This document shows positions 10,601-19,395 of a stretch of 64,000 bases of DNA, in pieces. The notes beneath the pieces are model-generated. The model did not search any database. It was not told the DNA's origin and was given only the letters and a program-made list of their open reading frames with translations. Each line of letters opens with the position of its first letter. Within the stretch, counting starts at the first letter, position 1. A program made the translations under genes and the position numbers. Source of the DNA: Eutreptiella sp. 'Long Island Sound 2002' (lineage: Eukaryota > Euglenozoa > Euglenophyceae > Eutreptiales > Eutreptiaceae); assembly GCA_964036045.1 (NCBI GenBank), contig OZ038381.1, positions 115,155,790-115,219,789 on the forward strand, written 5' to 3'.

Positions 10601-11830
10601 CAGTCGTGTACACACGCGCTCTGCCGCCAGCCACCATTTTCGAAGCCTCTCCCCACACCCAAGTGCCGTATCTTGCCTAAGCACAAGTGGCGTGAAGACG
10701 TACCCGGCTCTAAAATCAAAATTCGTGAAATTATAGACCACAGCAACCAGCCGTTCAAAGCCCTCTGCCGTACACTAGGTCGCAGCCTCACATTGCTCTG
10801 GAAACACGCCTGCTCTAGGCCTAGCGCCTTGGAGTCTATATCTATGAGGGACTTGCAGGGTTTCGTCAACAATCTCTCGCACACGCCCGTCTCCAAAAAC
10901 GCCAATTGGGTCGAACTCGACCTAGTTGAAATGTTTCCAAACATCCCCAGAGACAAAGTGGTCACCGCCGTAGAGTTTTTCTGGAAACTCCTGTGCCGTG
11001 ACAAACAGCTGCCCCCCAAAACCGCCGGTTTTAAAATACATAAACCTGGTGTACGAACCATAGATGCTGTAGTCGCCTCCGGTAACTCCGACTCCACCTT
11101 CCATTTTGTGCCTTTCAGTGACCTCATGCTGTTGCTTAAGTGGGATCTGTTTTTTAATGATAGGTTTGTCCACTTTACCAGCGTGTTCCGGCAAACTACC
11201 GGGACCGCGATCGGTGGCGCCACTTCGGCACAAACGTCGTCACTCACCCTGCTGTACATGGAAGAATCCCTGAACAGGGTCGGTCTACCACCGTGCTTTC
11301 GTTATAGAGATAATTTCCTCCTGCTCATAGACCCCTCTCCACCCTTGCGCTCCCCATGCTTAAGTCTGCCTGAAGTCCAGGACCGACTAGCGACCTGCCT
11401 CGGTATGGAACTCACTGTTGAAGGGCAGAGTCGAACCTTGAGCTTCTTGGAGTCACAGGTGTCTTTCTTTGAGGGCAAGCCGTGTATCCAGGTAAAAACA
11501 CCCTCTTTCTCTGGGGCACCTGGGGACCCAATCCCGCCTGCGCATAAACGCCTGATTGACCACCACAGCCCAAACGCACAGGCCATGCTCCGATCTCTGG
11601 TTCCTAACCTGGTTGCCAAGTGCCTGCACTATAGGTCAAGTCATGTCTCCCATTCCTTCACACTGAATGTATGCAAGGTTGCCCGAACCCTCCTCTCCAA
11701 AAGCTACCCTGTGACCTGGTGGAAACCTTTGCTGTTACGTAAAGCTAGCACCATGGGGCTTGAAAGCGAGGCCCTCACCGGCCTCCAACTGTCTCAGGCC
11801 GGATTCACATGCTTTGACGAGGTAGAATAA
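7637..11830 (+). CDS. PLE ORF2: GIY-YIG endonuclease / reverse transcriptase
   Basis: 1397 residues, uninterrupted, from an ATG 65 bases after ORF1. A GIY-YIG nuclease occupies about residues 431-530: IYAVWS (434-439), YIGQTG (446-451), then the HRR cluster and a later EKWW. A Cys-rich spot, CPCHAWAH, lies near residue 697. The Penelope-type reverse transcriptase spans about 1020-1300: motif A in WVELDLVEMFPNIP (Asp 1095), motif B in TTGTAIGGATSAQTSS (from about 1187), and motif C in FRYRDNFLLL (Asp 1225, Asn 1226, in place of the usual DD). The order nuclease-then-RT is the permuted Chlamys arrangement. The enzyme should nick target DNA and copy the element RNA in place. The last 84 residues are duplicated in the left pseudo-LTR. 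Confidence 0.9.
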   Translation: MDLASLIARLSSTSDLLTPMAHTFCGHRLLGAVGKLSSILVSSPSTGGLTRPEHGPRHEPLEFYKGLQTELHECLRFFSEALDARSKNSPNTGNVHPSENPMFSVFSPPCFRQPTTAPFLSHFRASLTQQPVLAQLFERWCHMNNHSTWLSISFQSVTAFSDWLCDDAALFQSLFATSGEYGILKQSWANVLGKTFSVSRDTSGLSTTSPFPPSQHGLSDSQSSVICPSFSLHPQLPASVQYSLIFRDLILNQDKWPDSHQFFWFPSTLDPVNLWRVHFPDLQHMRFSQIISDAKGKSVFANCKECDTRFTLWRLSPPHTAAYPDIAPLLHPLWSVTKEAGATVVSPAPTFQTLPREPHFPTIWESERANRRDLFAPKWNFKRRLMTTNIPWEKVYASWDRVNANIHLSTKKHVQKLAALRMTTASTKTSGTWIYAVWSLRDDKVYIGQTGARTHRRSVGKRGSEHVRLALDALRLSGTGINLPSQVYSWISRLGVENFVVTPLEHTTPHQANAREKWWMLRWGLAGLFNRDLPSLSNKKWLFLSDRKIWQNEISAQGGSLLSMARNILQRKKPLSPHDYSPSLLLSVVSSTSRYLPQSQHRSLFDKVSQYFLVHHRVCIPYRIPVKIPLLTPDLKNQFSAAVDTAIDRHSAWPPHLRAYLKSRVQLIRSKTKTVSDILLKNPLTALPTSAISQDHTGPCPCHAWAHLPNVHMVNNHIVFRDPHVLRHMSPKIAPEVFEQNLQNASVPSWKGFTKMLHENQRTLHTAMPDARQYTSVDIMSDVLKVCEPIYQKSAYSHPKLVYEPFLRKQQQLIPSFIVPSALDKSPQVPIFACAKFWLTVNRSTFLESPRYQELLRFHSRDDASFSCLWHLTESMHLSVFGTPCQFTKTVGRTPLSPTLQSHAYHLHTHHPASRALKNRVSTLITAQCKKLTSRRPDMADQTTRIAFATHDMLPTRILKQRARTQTPAGSPIPLGAHDPPDPAHPPTQSCTHALCRQPPFSKPLPTPKCRILPKHKWREDVPGSKIKIREIIDHSNQPFKALCRTLGRSLTLLWKHACSRPSALESISMRDLQGFVNNLSHTPVSKNANWVELDLVEMFPNIPRDKVVTAVEFFWKLLCRDKQLPPKTAGFKIHKPGVRTIDAVVASGNSDSTFHFVPFSDLMLLLKWDLFFNDRFVHFTSVFRQTTGTAIGGATSAQTSSLTLLYMEESLNRVGLPPCFRYRDNFLLLIDPSPPLRSPCLSLPEVQDRLATCLGMELTVEGQSRTLSFLESQVSFFEGKPCIQVKTPSFSGAPGDPIPPAHKRLIDHHSPNAQAMLRSLVPNLVAKCLHYRSSHVSHSFTLNVCKVARTLLSKSYPVTWWKPLLLRKASTMGLESEALTGLQLSQAGFTCFDEVE

Positions 11831-12129
11831 CGGTAACCAAGGCCCGGTCAAACAATGGTTTGTTAATGAGTGTGACAGGGTAGCCCCAGATCCAGCCCAT
11901 GATCAGCTGTAGGTTCACTGCACTCCTGTGAATGGCCCGGTCTGCCTGGCGCTGCCCAGCTCACCCTACTCTCTACAGAAAGGATTGCCTTGTGTTGTTC
12001 TTCTTTTGTGCCGCCACACCTGCTTGTGCTCTGCACCCGGGAAAACAACCAGCACCTGACGAAGTAGAGAGTGGTCCAGTGGATCGAGACCCAAGTCCCC
12101 ATCCTTCGGATAATTAAAAAGATTTTCAA
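11579..12129 (+). repeat. Right pseudo-LTR of the PLE
   Basis: Holds the genuine ORF2 3' end (stop at 11830) and the 3' UTR. Near-identical to 5115-5665. Confidence 0.9.
11968..12072 (+). ncRNA. Hammerhead-ribozyme-like motif in right pseudo-LTR
   Basis: Second copy of the motif described for 5504-5608, at the same offset of 6464 and with all boxes preserved. Two copies one element-length apart would allow unit-length RNA processing, if the motif is active. Confidence 0.35.
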
Positions 12130-13224
12130 CTCACTGACCCTTTGTTGTCGTTGTTTGACAACAACCCTAATCTGCAAGCTATTGTGTTGCAGCTCCATGA
12201 TTCGGATGCCCGCGCTGTCGTGGAGCATGTTAAAAAAAGCTGTGGGGGGCCCAATAGGGGGATGAGTTTGTATTTGAGGGAATGGGAGATGCAGGATGGC
12301 TCTCCGGGGATTCATGTCTCGGGGGACCTGGCTGGTGGCTGGCGCAAATGGGAGTGCAAGGCCCAGCAAGTGCAGCGGGGGCATTGGGAGGACACCGCCC
12401 CCCTCTACTCCCTCCACTCCCAATCGCCATGGTCCTGGCATGCGGATTTGGAGGGCCACACCCTCCCCACCTGGTACAAGGGTACTGGGATGCACCCCTC
12501 CCTTTTCTTCCCCCTCACCACCACCCCCCTTTTTGGTGTTGAACACCATCGTGTCTCCATCCCCGTCGACGTCGTCGATCATCGTCATGTCGACGACCTC
12601 AAGGATTTCAAGCAATGGGGCCATGCTTTCCAATCTGGCTTCATTTCTGTCAATTGAATGGACAAGCTTCAGGATGAGTATGGGGAACTTAGGGAAGATG
12701 CGGGGCTCAATATTTTTAATGAGGATTGGCCCGCCGAGACTCGTGCAGGGGACAGTGACACCCGCCGCACAATGACTCCACCGGAGGGGGGTGCAATGTA
12801 CAGTTTCGCAAGGGAGGTCCTCATACCCCACTTGGAGACTCATTTGGGTTGGAAGTGTCCGGTCGTGAATGTTACCACCTTTATTGTGGTGAAGGCCGGT
12901 ACAGTGGATGTGGAAAAAAAACAGTGTTGGCACCGTGACAGTGGCCTCAGCTATGTTGCCGGCCCGGACCAACACCATGTTATTTGCTTGTTTCCGATGT
13001 TCTCCCCCACACCCGATGATGGTTGTGCTGGGGATTTTGTGGTTGCATCCCACACGGGCCTCCCGGACCCTTGGGTGGTGGCCCCAATGGCCCCATTGGA
13101 CATCGCGGATGTGTGGTTGGGCAATGCACTGACTGTGCATCGCGGAGGTATTTGCCCTACCACAAATCCCCATCGGCCCCGTGTTTTTGCATGGTTTCAT
13201 TTCGGTTGGTACCTCCAGGTTTGA
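12130..13224 (+). pseudogene. PhyH-like 2OG-Fe(II) oxygenase of element 2
   Basis: This continues the frame broken by the PLE (LTDPLLSLFDNNPNLQAIV...). It meets TGA at 12655-12657 and continues in the same frame (MDKLQDEYGELRED...) to a stop at 13222-13224. The second half has a clear oxygenase core: HRD at 12931-12939 (metal H-x-D), a central region ending in GDFVVASHTG, a distal metal His in LTVHRGG (13138-13140) and Arg in RPRVFAWF (13180-13182) for 2-oxoglutarate. All the active-site residues I can place are present, although the reading frame is not intact. The first half resembles nothing I know. Its layout is similar to the oxygenase of element 1, so the two may be related, but I cannot show direct sequence identity beyond the motif pattern. 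Confidence 0.55.
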
Positions 13225-14000
13225 CTACAACAACACTTGCCCTGTTGTTGTTCCCCCTTGGGCCGGCAAAGCGGCTGCATCCCCCGAAGGGTCTCAAGGC
13301 CCTCATGCCACTTGTGGTGCAGTTGGTTGTGAGGTGTTGTTGGATGTGAGTGATGCTACCACAGTTTTTTGTGTTACATGTGGTAACGTGCCATTGTGCC
13401 CCACCCACGCCGTGGAGGGGCAGTGTGGTGCCTGTGAGGAGGGCGCTTGGAATCAGGGTGAGACAATGACGCAACACAGTGGTGTTACATGGGGTCGTTG
13501 TCCGGCCCCACTGCAGTTCTATACATGCCCGTTGATGGGGCTACTTTTTTTGCAGTTCATGAACATTTGTCCCCTAGCCCCCTTCGAGTTGGGGTTGAGG
13601 GTCACCCTTCATATGAGGAGTGCCCATGGCGGCAAATGCATGCTAACCCCTTGCCTTCTGTGGGCTCGGATGGCACTTTCCTTGCTTGTCCCCCCGGTTC
13701 ATTGGTGGTTTCGCGGGGTTTGATTGGTGGTGTTGCTTTGGCTTCCACCGATACCACAATTGGCGGGGTTTTGCATTGGTTTGCACTTGGGCACAAGCAC
13801 CACCTCATGGATGTTGCACTGGCGGAGAGCTATGGTTGGGTGAAGTGGTGGCCATTCAAGACGGTTTCGAGAAAGAAGAAGTCGAAGCCGAAGCCCAAGG
13901 CAAAGTCAAGGAAGGGCAAGGAGAAGGCCGGAGAAGAAGATGAGGACGTGGAGGAGGAGGAAGAGGAGAAGCGAGAGCTGTGGTGCATCTGCAATCAGGT
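13225..14000 (+). pseudogene. Zinc-cluster and basic/acidic tail region downstream of the oxygenase
   Basis: From 13225 to about 13480 the coding-like frame (offset by one from the oxygenase) encodes a Cys/His cluster, CGAVGC...CVTCGNVPLCPTH...CGACEEG, with the spacing of a small zinc-binding module (B-box-like, or one of the Cys clusters known from transposon proteins). After another frame change near 13480 it continues with a folded-looking segment, then a Lys-rich stretch and an acidic run of Glu, ending in ELWCICNQ at a possible 5' splice site (CAG before GTATTTG, near 13999). CIC resembles the first pair of a PHD finger, but the remainder is not convincing. These may be later domains of the same polyprotein-like gene. 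Confidence 0.4.
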
Positions 14001-14204
14001 ATTTGTGGGATCCGGGCATGGGTTGAACTGTGTTGTTGTTATTCATTTAATTAAGTCCCGTTTATTATCTCAAATAATAATATCTCAAAAGCTAGGTAGG
14101 GTCACTGGTGGGTTTTTTTGTTCGGCCTGTCTTCAGCGCCTCCCTATATGGTTGCATTTCTTCAGGTTGAGTTGAATTGAATTGATCATCAACCTCTTCA
14201 ACTT

Positions 14205-14601
14205 CTTCCCAGGATTCTTCAGTGGCCTACACATGTTTTTGCATGTTTGAGGGCAGTGGGGTTTGAACCTGCCGTCCCTGGCACATCAATCTGTGTGGCA
14301 TGCGACGACTCTGCCGGAAGTGTTGCAGAATTTTCGGTCAATCTTTATGGGTGTTGGCGCCCTAGACTACCCTGATGCCTGGTGGAAGCAAACACTAAAA
14401 TCGGCAATTAGGACACTGCACCTTGGGGACAAGATCACGGTCTCCATGTGGACTTCCTCGGTCCAGCTGGGCCGGCACTGGACTGTGCTGTGGTCCAGCC
14501 ACAGGGATGCATGTTACCCTGCACTGCCCGCTACACATGCATGCAACGGACTGACGGAGGGAGGGTGGGTGGGAGTCAGTCCTAGTGAAATTATGAGCTG
14601 A
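14205..14601 (+). pseudogene. Exon-like piece, unrecognised
   Basis: Pyrimidine tracts ending in TTCAG (14165) and TCCCAG (14209) look like 3' splice sites. An open stretch follows, with a region reading DYPDAWWKQTLKSAIRTLHLGDKI. No ATG opens it. It probably belongs to the gene upstream (intron about 14000-14209). I recognise no domain. Confidence 0.3.
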
Positions 14602-14828
14602 GGTTGCCATTGGACGAAAGGTTGGGGTACAGACAAAGCCATATCCAGTGTACTAGCAGTTTGGCGTTGCTGTAGCTTATTGCTTGTCACTGTTGTCTCA
14701 GACCTCAACATGCTTCACTGATTTGTTTGCTTTTGCTTTGTTGTGATCAGTCCGTGTCTTCGTCCTCAACTCTTTCCTCAGCAAGTGTAGCATGCATACC
14801 TCTCACCCACCCAGTGCCATGGTCTTGA

Positions 14829-15003
14829 GATACGGCCGTATACCTTGTGTATACGGCCGTATACCCACGGTATACGGCCGTATACTCCCAGTATACGGCC
14901 GTATACCGCGAGTATACGGCCGTATACCTGCCCACCCATTTTGAGTATACGGCCGTATACTCCGAGGTATACGGCCGTATACTCGGAGGTATACGGCCGT
15001 TTA
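14829..15003. repeat. TATACGGCCGTATA palindrome array 2
   Basis: About eight copies, the first and last degenerate, spaced roughly 22-30 bp apart. It lies between the oxygenase/zinc-cluster block and the coiled-coil gene. Confidence 0.9.
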
Positions 15004-15080
15004 CTCATAGTATTTGTTGCAAATTTCGATCTATTTTGCCTAGTTCTTTGTTAGAATTCCACCCTTTCTTCCTATTCAGG

Positions 15081-16166
15081 TCCAGTATGATCCCTGGCCA
15101 CTGCGGATCATCACCGATTACGAGGTGGTCGAGCCCGAGGTGGAGTTGGTGGCGCCAAAGGCTGCCGCAGGGCAAGTGGTCTCCGGTCGGGAGTACATGG
15201 ACCCCATTCCTGTGGGTCGGGGGGATGTTGCCAGTGCGCCCTCCGACGTGGCGTGCACCACTGGCAAGGACACGGGATACTATTCCCGATTGAATGTCCG
15301 TGCCAGTGGTGCACTTTACGACATTCGCCTGCCCATTAGGGTATTGGCGAATGTCGTAAAGGGGGGGGGGGGTTGTGGAGGCCATTTGGGGGGCTGCGGT
15401 GTGGAGCAAGAGCTCCGGGAAGGGGCGGGTTTTTTTGAGCACCAGGGGGAAAAAATGGAGCATTTCGGACTCCATCATGGTGCTCCAAAGTTTTGGGGGG
15501 GAGCCTATCTCCCTGGAGCACTCCCTCGCCCTCCAGGCCGAGTTGGCCTCGAGGGCGGGGAAACAGCTTGGGGGGAGGGGGCTGAAGCGGGCTCATGATG
15601 AGCCCGCTGAGCCAAGGGCCACCCCTGCACCCACCCCCACCCGGAAGGCCCCCAAGCCTTCCGGGTGTGGTGCTGCTGCTGTTGCTGTTGGCTCGGGGGG
15701 GCTTGAGGGGATAGGGGGGGTGGGGGGGATTAAAGCAGCTGCCCGCCGTGGCACATGCGAGGCCCTTGGGGACCTCGATGTGCCCAGCACCGCTGACATT
15801 GTCAGCGGTGTTGTGGCGGGCTTGGGGAAGTCCCGGCTGAACATCTCCCGAGACATCGGGGAGTTCAGCCGGACTTCCCTGACCTCCTTGACGGAGGCCA
15901 ATGCCTCCCTCAAGGAGGAGCTGAAGGTTGCCCATGCTGAGGGTGACGCCAAGGACAAGAGGATTGCGGACCTGGAGACCAGATTGCCCGATGCCACCAC
16001 AAGTGCCCATGACTGGCACCTCAAGGCCAAGGAGTTGGAGACGCAACTCCAAGCGGCCAAGGCCAACGAGGAGTGCGCGAGGTCCATTGTGGCCCATAGT
16101 GTCACACGGAGTGCACCCCCACCCCAAGGGTCTGGGAGTCAGGGCAGTGGGAGTCAGGGCAGTTAG
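15081..16166 (+). pseudogene. Coiled-coil protein of element 2 (frameshifted at a G-run)
   Basis: A TTCAG at 15080 looks like a 3' splice site. The frame encodes VQYDPWPLRIITDYEVVEPEVE..., shifts at the G-run 15361-15370, and continues (VEAIWGAAVWSK...) to a stop at 16164-16166. The second half has an Ala/Pro/Gly-rich linker and a long heptad-like Leu/Glu/Lys region (LTEANASLKEELKVAHAEGDAKDKRIADLETRL) that is very probably a coiled coil. It ends with SQGS repeats. The coiled-coil proteins of the U element (36605-37096, 40622-41113, 47063-47554) occupy the same place before the oxygenase-like gene and also end in a Ser/Gln-rich tail, so they are likely functional equivalents. Confidence 0.5.
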
Positions 16167-16234
16167 TCCGCCTCCCCAGCACGTGGCCTGCCCCCAAAGC
16201 CGCAATGACTACCCCCATCCAACCCCGCCCTTGC

Positions 16235-16823
16235 AGCTTTATGCCGAGAGTTGGTGTACCGCAAGGTGCACATCTTGGGTGTGCAAGTGCACAATGTGCA
16301 GTTTGGGGCTATAGGGACACGCAGGCAGGGGAAGGATTGGCGCCGTGCGCGCTTGTGCAGCGGCAATGAAAGGCAAAGGGAGCTAATTTGCCTTTCAAAT
16401 GCACATGCGCATGCAAATTTTCCAAGGTGGTTCCATTGGACCACCATTCAAGTGGTACAATGCGATACTTCACAAAGAATGCCGGGCGATCGCCATATGA
16501 GGGATCCTTCTCCGCTTTCCGCCATCTGCGTTGTCGGGGCGCATAGTGGTGGGGAGGTCTGTGTTGAAACAGGTGGAGTGCTCCATAGTCCCATGCAAGG
16601 GACCCCGATGCGGTTGGATGTACATGGAGGTGGTGTTGTGGATGCGAAGGCCTACAAGGGCTGGCCGGTTGTGGTTTTCAACTCCAAAGCCCACCACGGG
16701 TCTGCCCGATGGATGGGGGAGCGCTATGCCATTGTTTTCTACAATGGGTGCAACACAGATTACCTCCCCGATGAGCTTGTTGATGAGTTATTGGCCTATG
16801 GCTTTCGTCCTTGGGGCCACTAG
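16235..16823 (+). pseudogene. TET/JBP-like oxygenase fold of element 2
   Basis: Opens after a CCTTGCAG acceptor-like site (16234). It shares a pattern with the U-element protein at 40001-40612: WFHWTTIQVV against WFTWCSMQIV, ICVVGAHSGGEVCVETGG against IVCLGSFRGGDFWTESGG, and WMGERYAIVFYNG against WEGERCSVISYSA. This matches the TET/JBP type of 2OG-Fe(II) oxygenase, in which the GG strand is followed by H...G-x-R. The distal His (HHGSARWMGER, near 16694) and Arg are present. At the place of the first metal motif H-x-D it has D-R-H, so metal binding is doubtful in this copy. TET/JBP enzymes oxidise 5-methylpyrimidines in DNA and are known cargo of some algal and fungal transposons. Confidence 0.5.
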
Positions 16824-16840
16824 TGAGCACCGTATACTAC

Positions 16841-16917
16841 CAGTATACGGCCGTATACCTCCGAGTATACGGCCGTATACCTGGAAGTATACGGCCGTAT
16901 ACCTGGAAGTATACGGC
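16841..16917. repeat. TATACGGCCGTATA palindrome array 3
   Basis: Three full copies and a half copy with a regular 24 bp period (spacers like CTGGAAG). It lies between the TET/JBP-like gene and the transposase, exactly where the U element has its TTATCGCG array. Confidence 0.9.
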
Positions 16918-17040
16918 GAAAGATTTGTGCTAAATTGTACATGCTGTGCGCCTGCTGCATGCGCCTGTGCGCACGGTTTCACTGGGCAACTGGCCCACAT
17001 ATGCCTGGCACATCTCTCCACAGCAATTATTGTAAGCAAT

Positions 17041-18851
17041 ATGTTTGCAAATGCCCATCCGAAGGAGAAGGGGCTTTGTTTGGAGAGCATTCAAGATTTT
17101 TGTGAGGGAATCAAACGCCGGCATTTGACCCCCTATGCAGTATGTGCTCTGCATCCACAAACGTCGACGCCAGCACCCTATTTTGTTTCACATGTTATGG
17201 CCCACCCTGTTTTTTTTACAATAGGATTGCGGGGAAAGAGGGCAACGGCAAAGACGTTTGTGGATGCAATCGGTAGCATCAGCATTGCTTGGTGACGATG
17301 TACTTTTGCGACCCCATGCCCAAGGCCTCATGATTATTTTAAAAGATGGTGAGGTGGATGTGGCCGACAAGGAGGCAATTAACCTACTCCGATGGATGCG
17401 GCGGCACCACCTTTCCATCCGGGCATTGAAGGGTTGCATGAGGACCACATGCACTTGGGACCATGTGATGGCAATGCGTAAGACCCTCACACCTTACCTA
17501 TCCAAGGGGAGGGTTTTGGAGGTGGCCACTAAAGGGGGTACCCGGACATGTGGGGTGGTGGAATTGCATGATATTGTCACCACCGTGGTTGCATGTGCCC
17601 ATGCCGAAGACAGCATTCGGAAGTATGAGGAGAATACATATTTGGCTGTTGTAATCTTTTCTGATGCCATTGTTTTTCATAATGCCAGTGCCACACGTTG
17701 TGACGTGTTTGTGGACCTATGGGAGGATAGGGGGGCACACCATGATGGTCAGGCATGGGCCTCATGGTGGGTTTTTGATGGGGGGGACGATATGGCCCAT
17801 CCGCAAAGGATGGATGCCGTGGGGAAATTGAATGACCGAGTCAAAAAACTTGAAGCCGAGGGCGGCATAGAAATTGGGGGTACTCCCAAAAAATTATTGT
17901 GTTTTAAAAGTGGGGATGGGAAAGTCATGATGTCGGGTTTGTGTGGGAAATGTTGGAATTGCAATCTCAAGTATGACCAATTTCAAGCCCATTTGTTTGC
18001 AATTGCAGATTTTCCAGTGCTTCCTCGCATTGGGTCCCTTATGTCTTGCATCCCTCCTGTCCGCAATGTTGGAGATGTGGCACATTGTTGTGCAAGGGTG
18101 GGGACAGGCATTGGGAAACGTCTCAAGGACAGCGCCCGCACATGGGGTTCACCACGAGCTCTAAGGGCCGTGTCCCATTTCATTTCTAACCTCCGGCAAG
18201 AAGCAAAGCACATCCCTGTGGCTGAGAGAGCGATGTGTGCTCCCTCGAAAGGGAAGGAACACACTCTCGACATTAACGCCTCCCGTCTTTTTTTCGAAAC
18301 ACCTGAGTTGCACGCCGAGTTGGTGCGCATTGTTGCAATGTATTGTACCCATGTTGTGAAGTGGGAGGGCAACAGGTGGCTCAAAACCAGTGCCGTCCTG
18401 CACCTCATGTTGCAGGCTTGTTACTATATGCAAAAGATTTGGCGCCATGTGGGTCCTGTTCCCATGGATCAACGCCAACGTTATGCGTCCATGGTTACAC
18501 AATTCACCAAGGCATGGGGGGCATTGGGGTGGAGTGTTCCGGTTTGGGTGCATTGGGTGGTGTGCCACAGTGGGGCACACCTCCAAAGGTGGGGGAATTG
18601 TATTAAGTTTTCCTCCATTCCCACGGAATGGAGTAAACAAAAGTTTTAAAATGGACATCCGCCATTGTTTTCAAGGGTGGAAGCTGAGCAAGCCTTATGT
18701 CACCCGATGGGGACTAAGGCATGCTCTGCACCTGGATGCCCTTGATTGGGGCATCCGGTTGTGGTTTGGGGAAAAGGGTTTGGGTAGAGAGGGGATCAAG
18801 TTTGGCATGCAACGCATGCGGAAGAAGCATCGTGCACCAAAGCACATGTAG
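17041..18851 (+). pseudogene. DDE-like transposase of element 2, unrecognised family
   Basis: The ATG at 17041 opens MFANAHPKEKGL.... The frame shifts near 17260-17280 and again at the T/A run near 18645; the whole is about 600 residues. A beta-strand-like YLAVVIFSDAIVFHNAS (around 17640-17690) could carry the first catalytic Asp. A Cys-rich spot, CGKCWNC, is near 17945. The C-terminal block VTQFTKAWGALGW...VHWVV...FSSIPTEWSKQKF...FQGW aligns with the U-family copies (TTKFSKAWGDSSW...IHWCL...FSFIPTEYRHGPYKRRL...FKGW); the shared Glu is a candidate third acidic residue. I infer a transposase from repetition across elements with TIRs and this strand/acidic pattern. I cannot place it in a named superfamily. 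Confidence 0.5.
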
Positions 18852-19097
18852 GTATATATCATGTGATGTGCAATATGCGTAAGTGTGTATATTAGGTATA
18901 TATAACATGGGGAAGTGGATCACTTTTGACATTTCGGATGGGACATCACAAAGGTTGCTTCTTGTGGTCTTCTACTTTGCTCATATGGTGCTCTTTTGTG
19001 TGTACAATGTGTTTGGGGGTTGCAGGGTCATGAGTAAATGCAAGGGGGGGGGGTAGGTGATGAGAATGGTGGCATGGGTGGGAGGCAGAAAGTCCTC
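18852..19097. other. Transposase 3' flank
   Basis: AT-richer sequence with TATATATA-like words after the transposase stop. No gene seen. Confidence 0.3.
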
Positions 19098-19160
19098 GTA
19101 TACTCCAAGTATACGGCCGTATACTTACGAGTATACGGCCGTATACTCCGAAGTATACGG
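19098..19160. repeat. TATACGGCCGTATA palindrome array 4
   Basis: Two full copies and flanking half copies, between the transposase and the right end of element 2. Confidence 0.85.
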
Positions 19161-19361
19161 CAAGAATACTTCTCCAATACTTCGAGTATACTGACAAATA
19201 CCTCAAAAAGTGTAGATTGCCACACACAGGTGTGGGTGTATGGAATTGGCTTTCTGGTTTTTTGACCCCCCCCCTATTTTTAGGGTGCTAAACTCATTTT
19301 TTTATATCCCATGGGCACACGGAACGACTAGGTACATGTGCCAAAATGGCTGTTTTGGGGG

Positions 19362-19393
19362 GGTATTCTTGGTATGCCAGGTTATGCTCACCA
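19362..19393 (-). repeat. Element 2 right terminal inverted repeat
   Basis: Reverse complement of 4392-4423 with one mismatch. TA follows at 19394-19395. Confidence 0.8.
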
Positions 19394-19395
19394 TA

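Larger units (their letters stand above)
5115..12129 (+). mobile_element. Complete Penelope-like retroelement, permuted (Chlamys-type)
   Basis: The element is bounded by 551 bp direct repeats (5115-5665 and 11579-12129) that differ at only one position I noticed (near 5578/12042). It encodes two long intact plus-strand proteins. ORF2 has a GIY-YIG endonuclease N-terminal to a Penelope-type reverse transcriptase, the permuted order described for the Chlamys clade. The left repeat contains a partial copy of the ORF2 3' end, the usual pseudo-LTR arrangement of Penelope-like elements. CTCA at 5113-5116 and 12130-12133 fits a 4 bp target duplication (repeat edge ambiguous by two bases), and joining the flanks there restores an open frame. 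Intact frames and near-identical repeats indicate a recent insertion. Confidence 0.88.
4392..19393. mobile_element. Element 2: 15 kb TIR transposon with oxygenase and transposase genes (holds a nested PLE)
   Basis: The ends are 32 bp inverted repeats with one mismatch (starting TGGTGAGCATAACC, 4392-4423 and 19362-19393), flanked on both sides by TA. Without the nested 7 kb Penelope-like element it would be about 8 kb. Plus-strand gene blocks run left to right: PhyH-like oxygenase with zinc cluster (4912-14000), coiled coil (15081-16166), TET/JBP-like fold (16235-16823) and DDE-like transposase (17041-18851). TATACGGCCGTATA arrays sit at about 4.6, 14.9, 16.9 and 19.1 kb, between the gene blocks and inside each end. 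Nearly every gene carries a stop or frameshift, so this copy is probably dead. Confidence 0.75.

Noticed and set aside
14829-15003. CRISPR-like appearance of regularly spaced 14 bp palindromes
   Set aside because: The repeats are too short, the spacers are short and similar to one another, there are no cas genes, and the setting is eukaryotic.
4392-19393. Calling the element 2 transposase a KDZ or Tc1/mariner transposase
   Set aside because: TA flanks and TET/JBP-like cargo point in those directions, but I cannot match the conserved motifs of either family.
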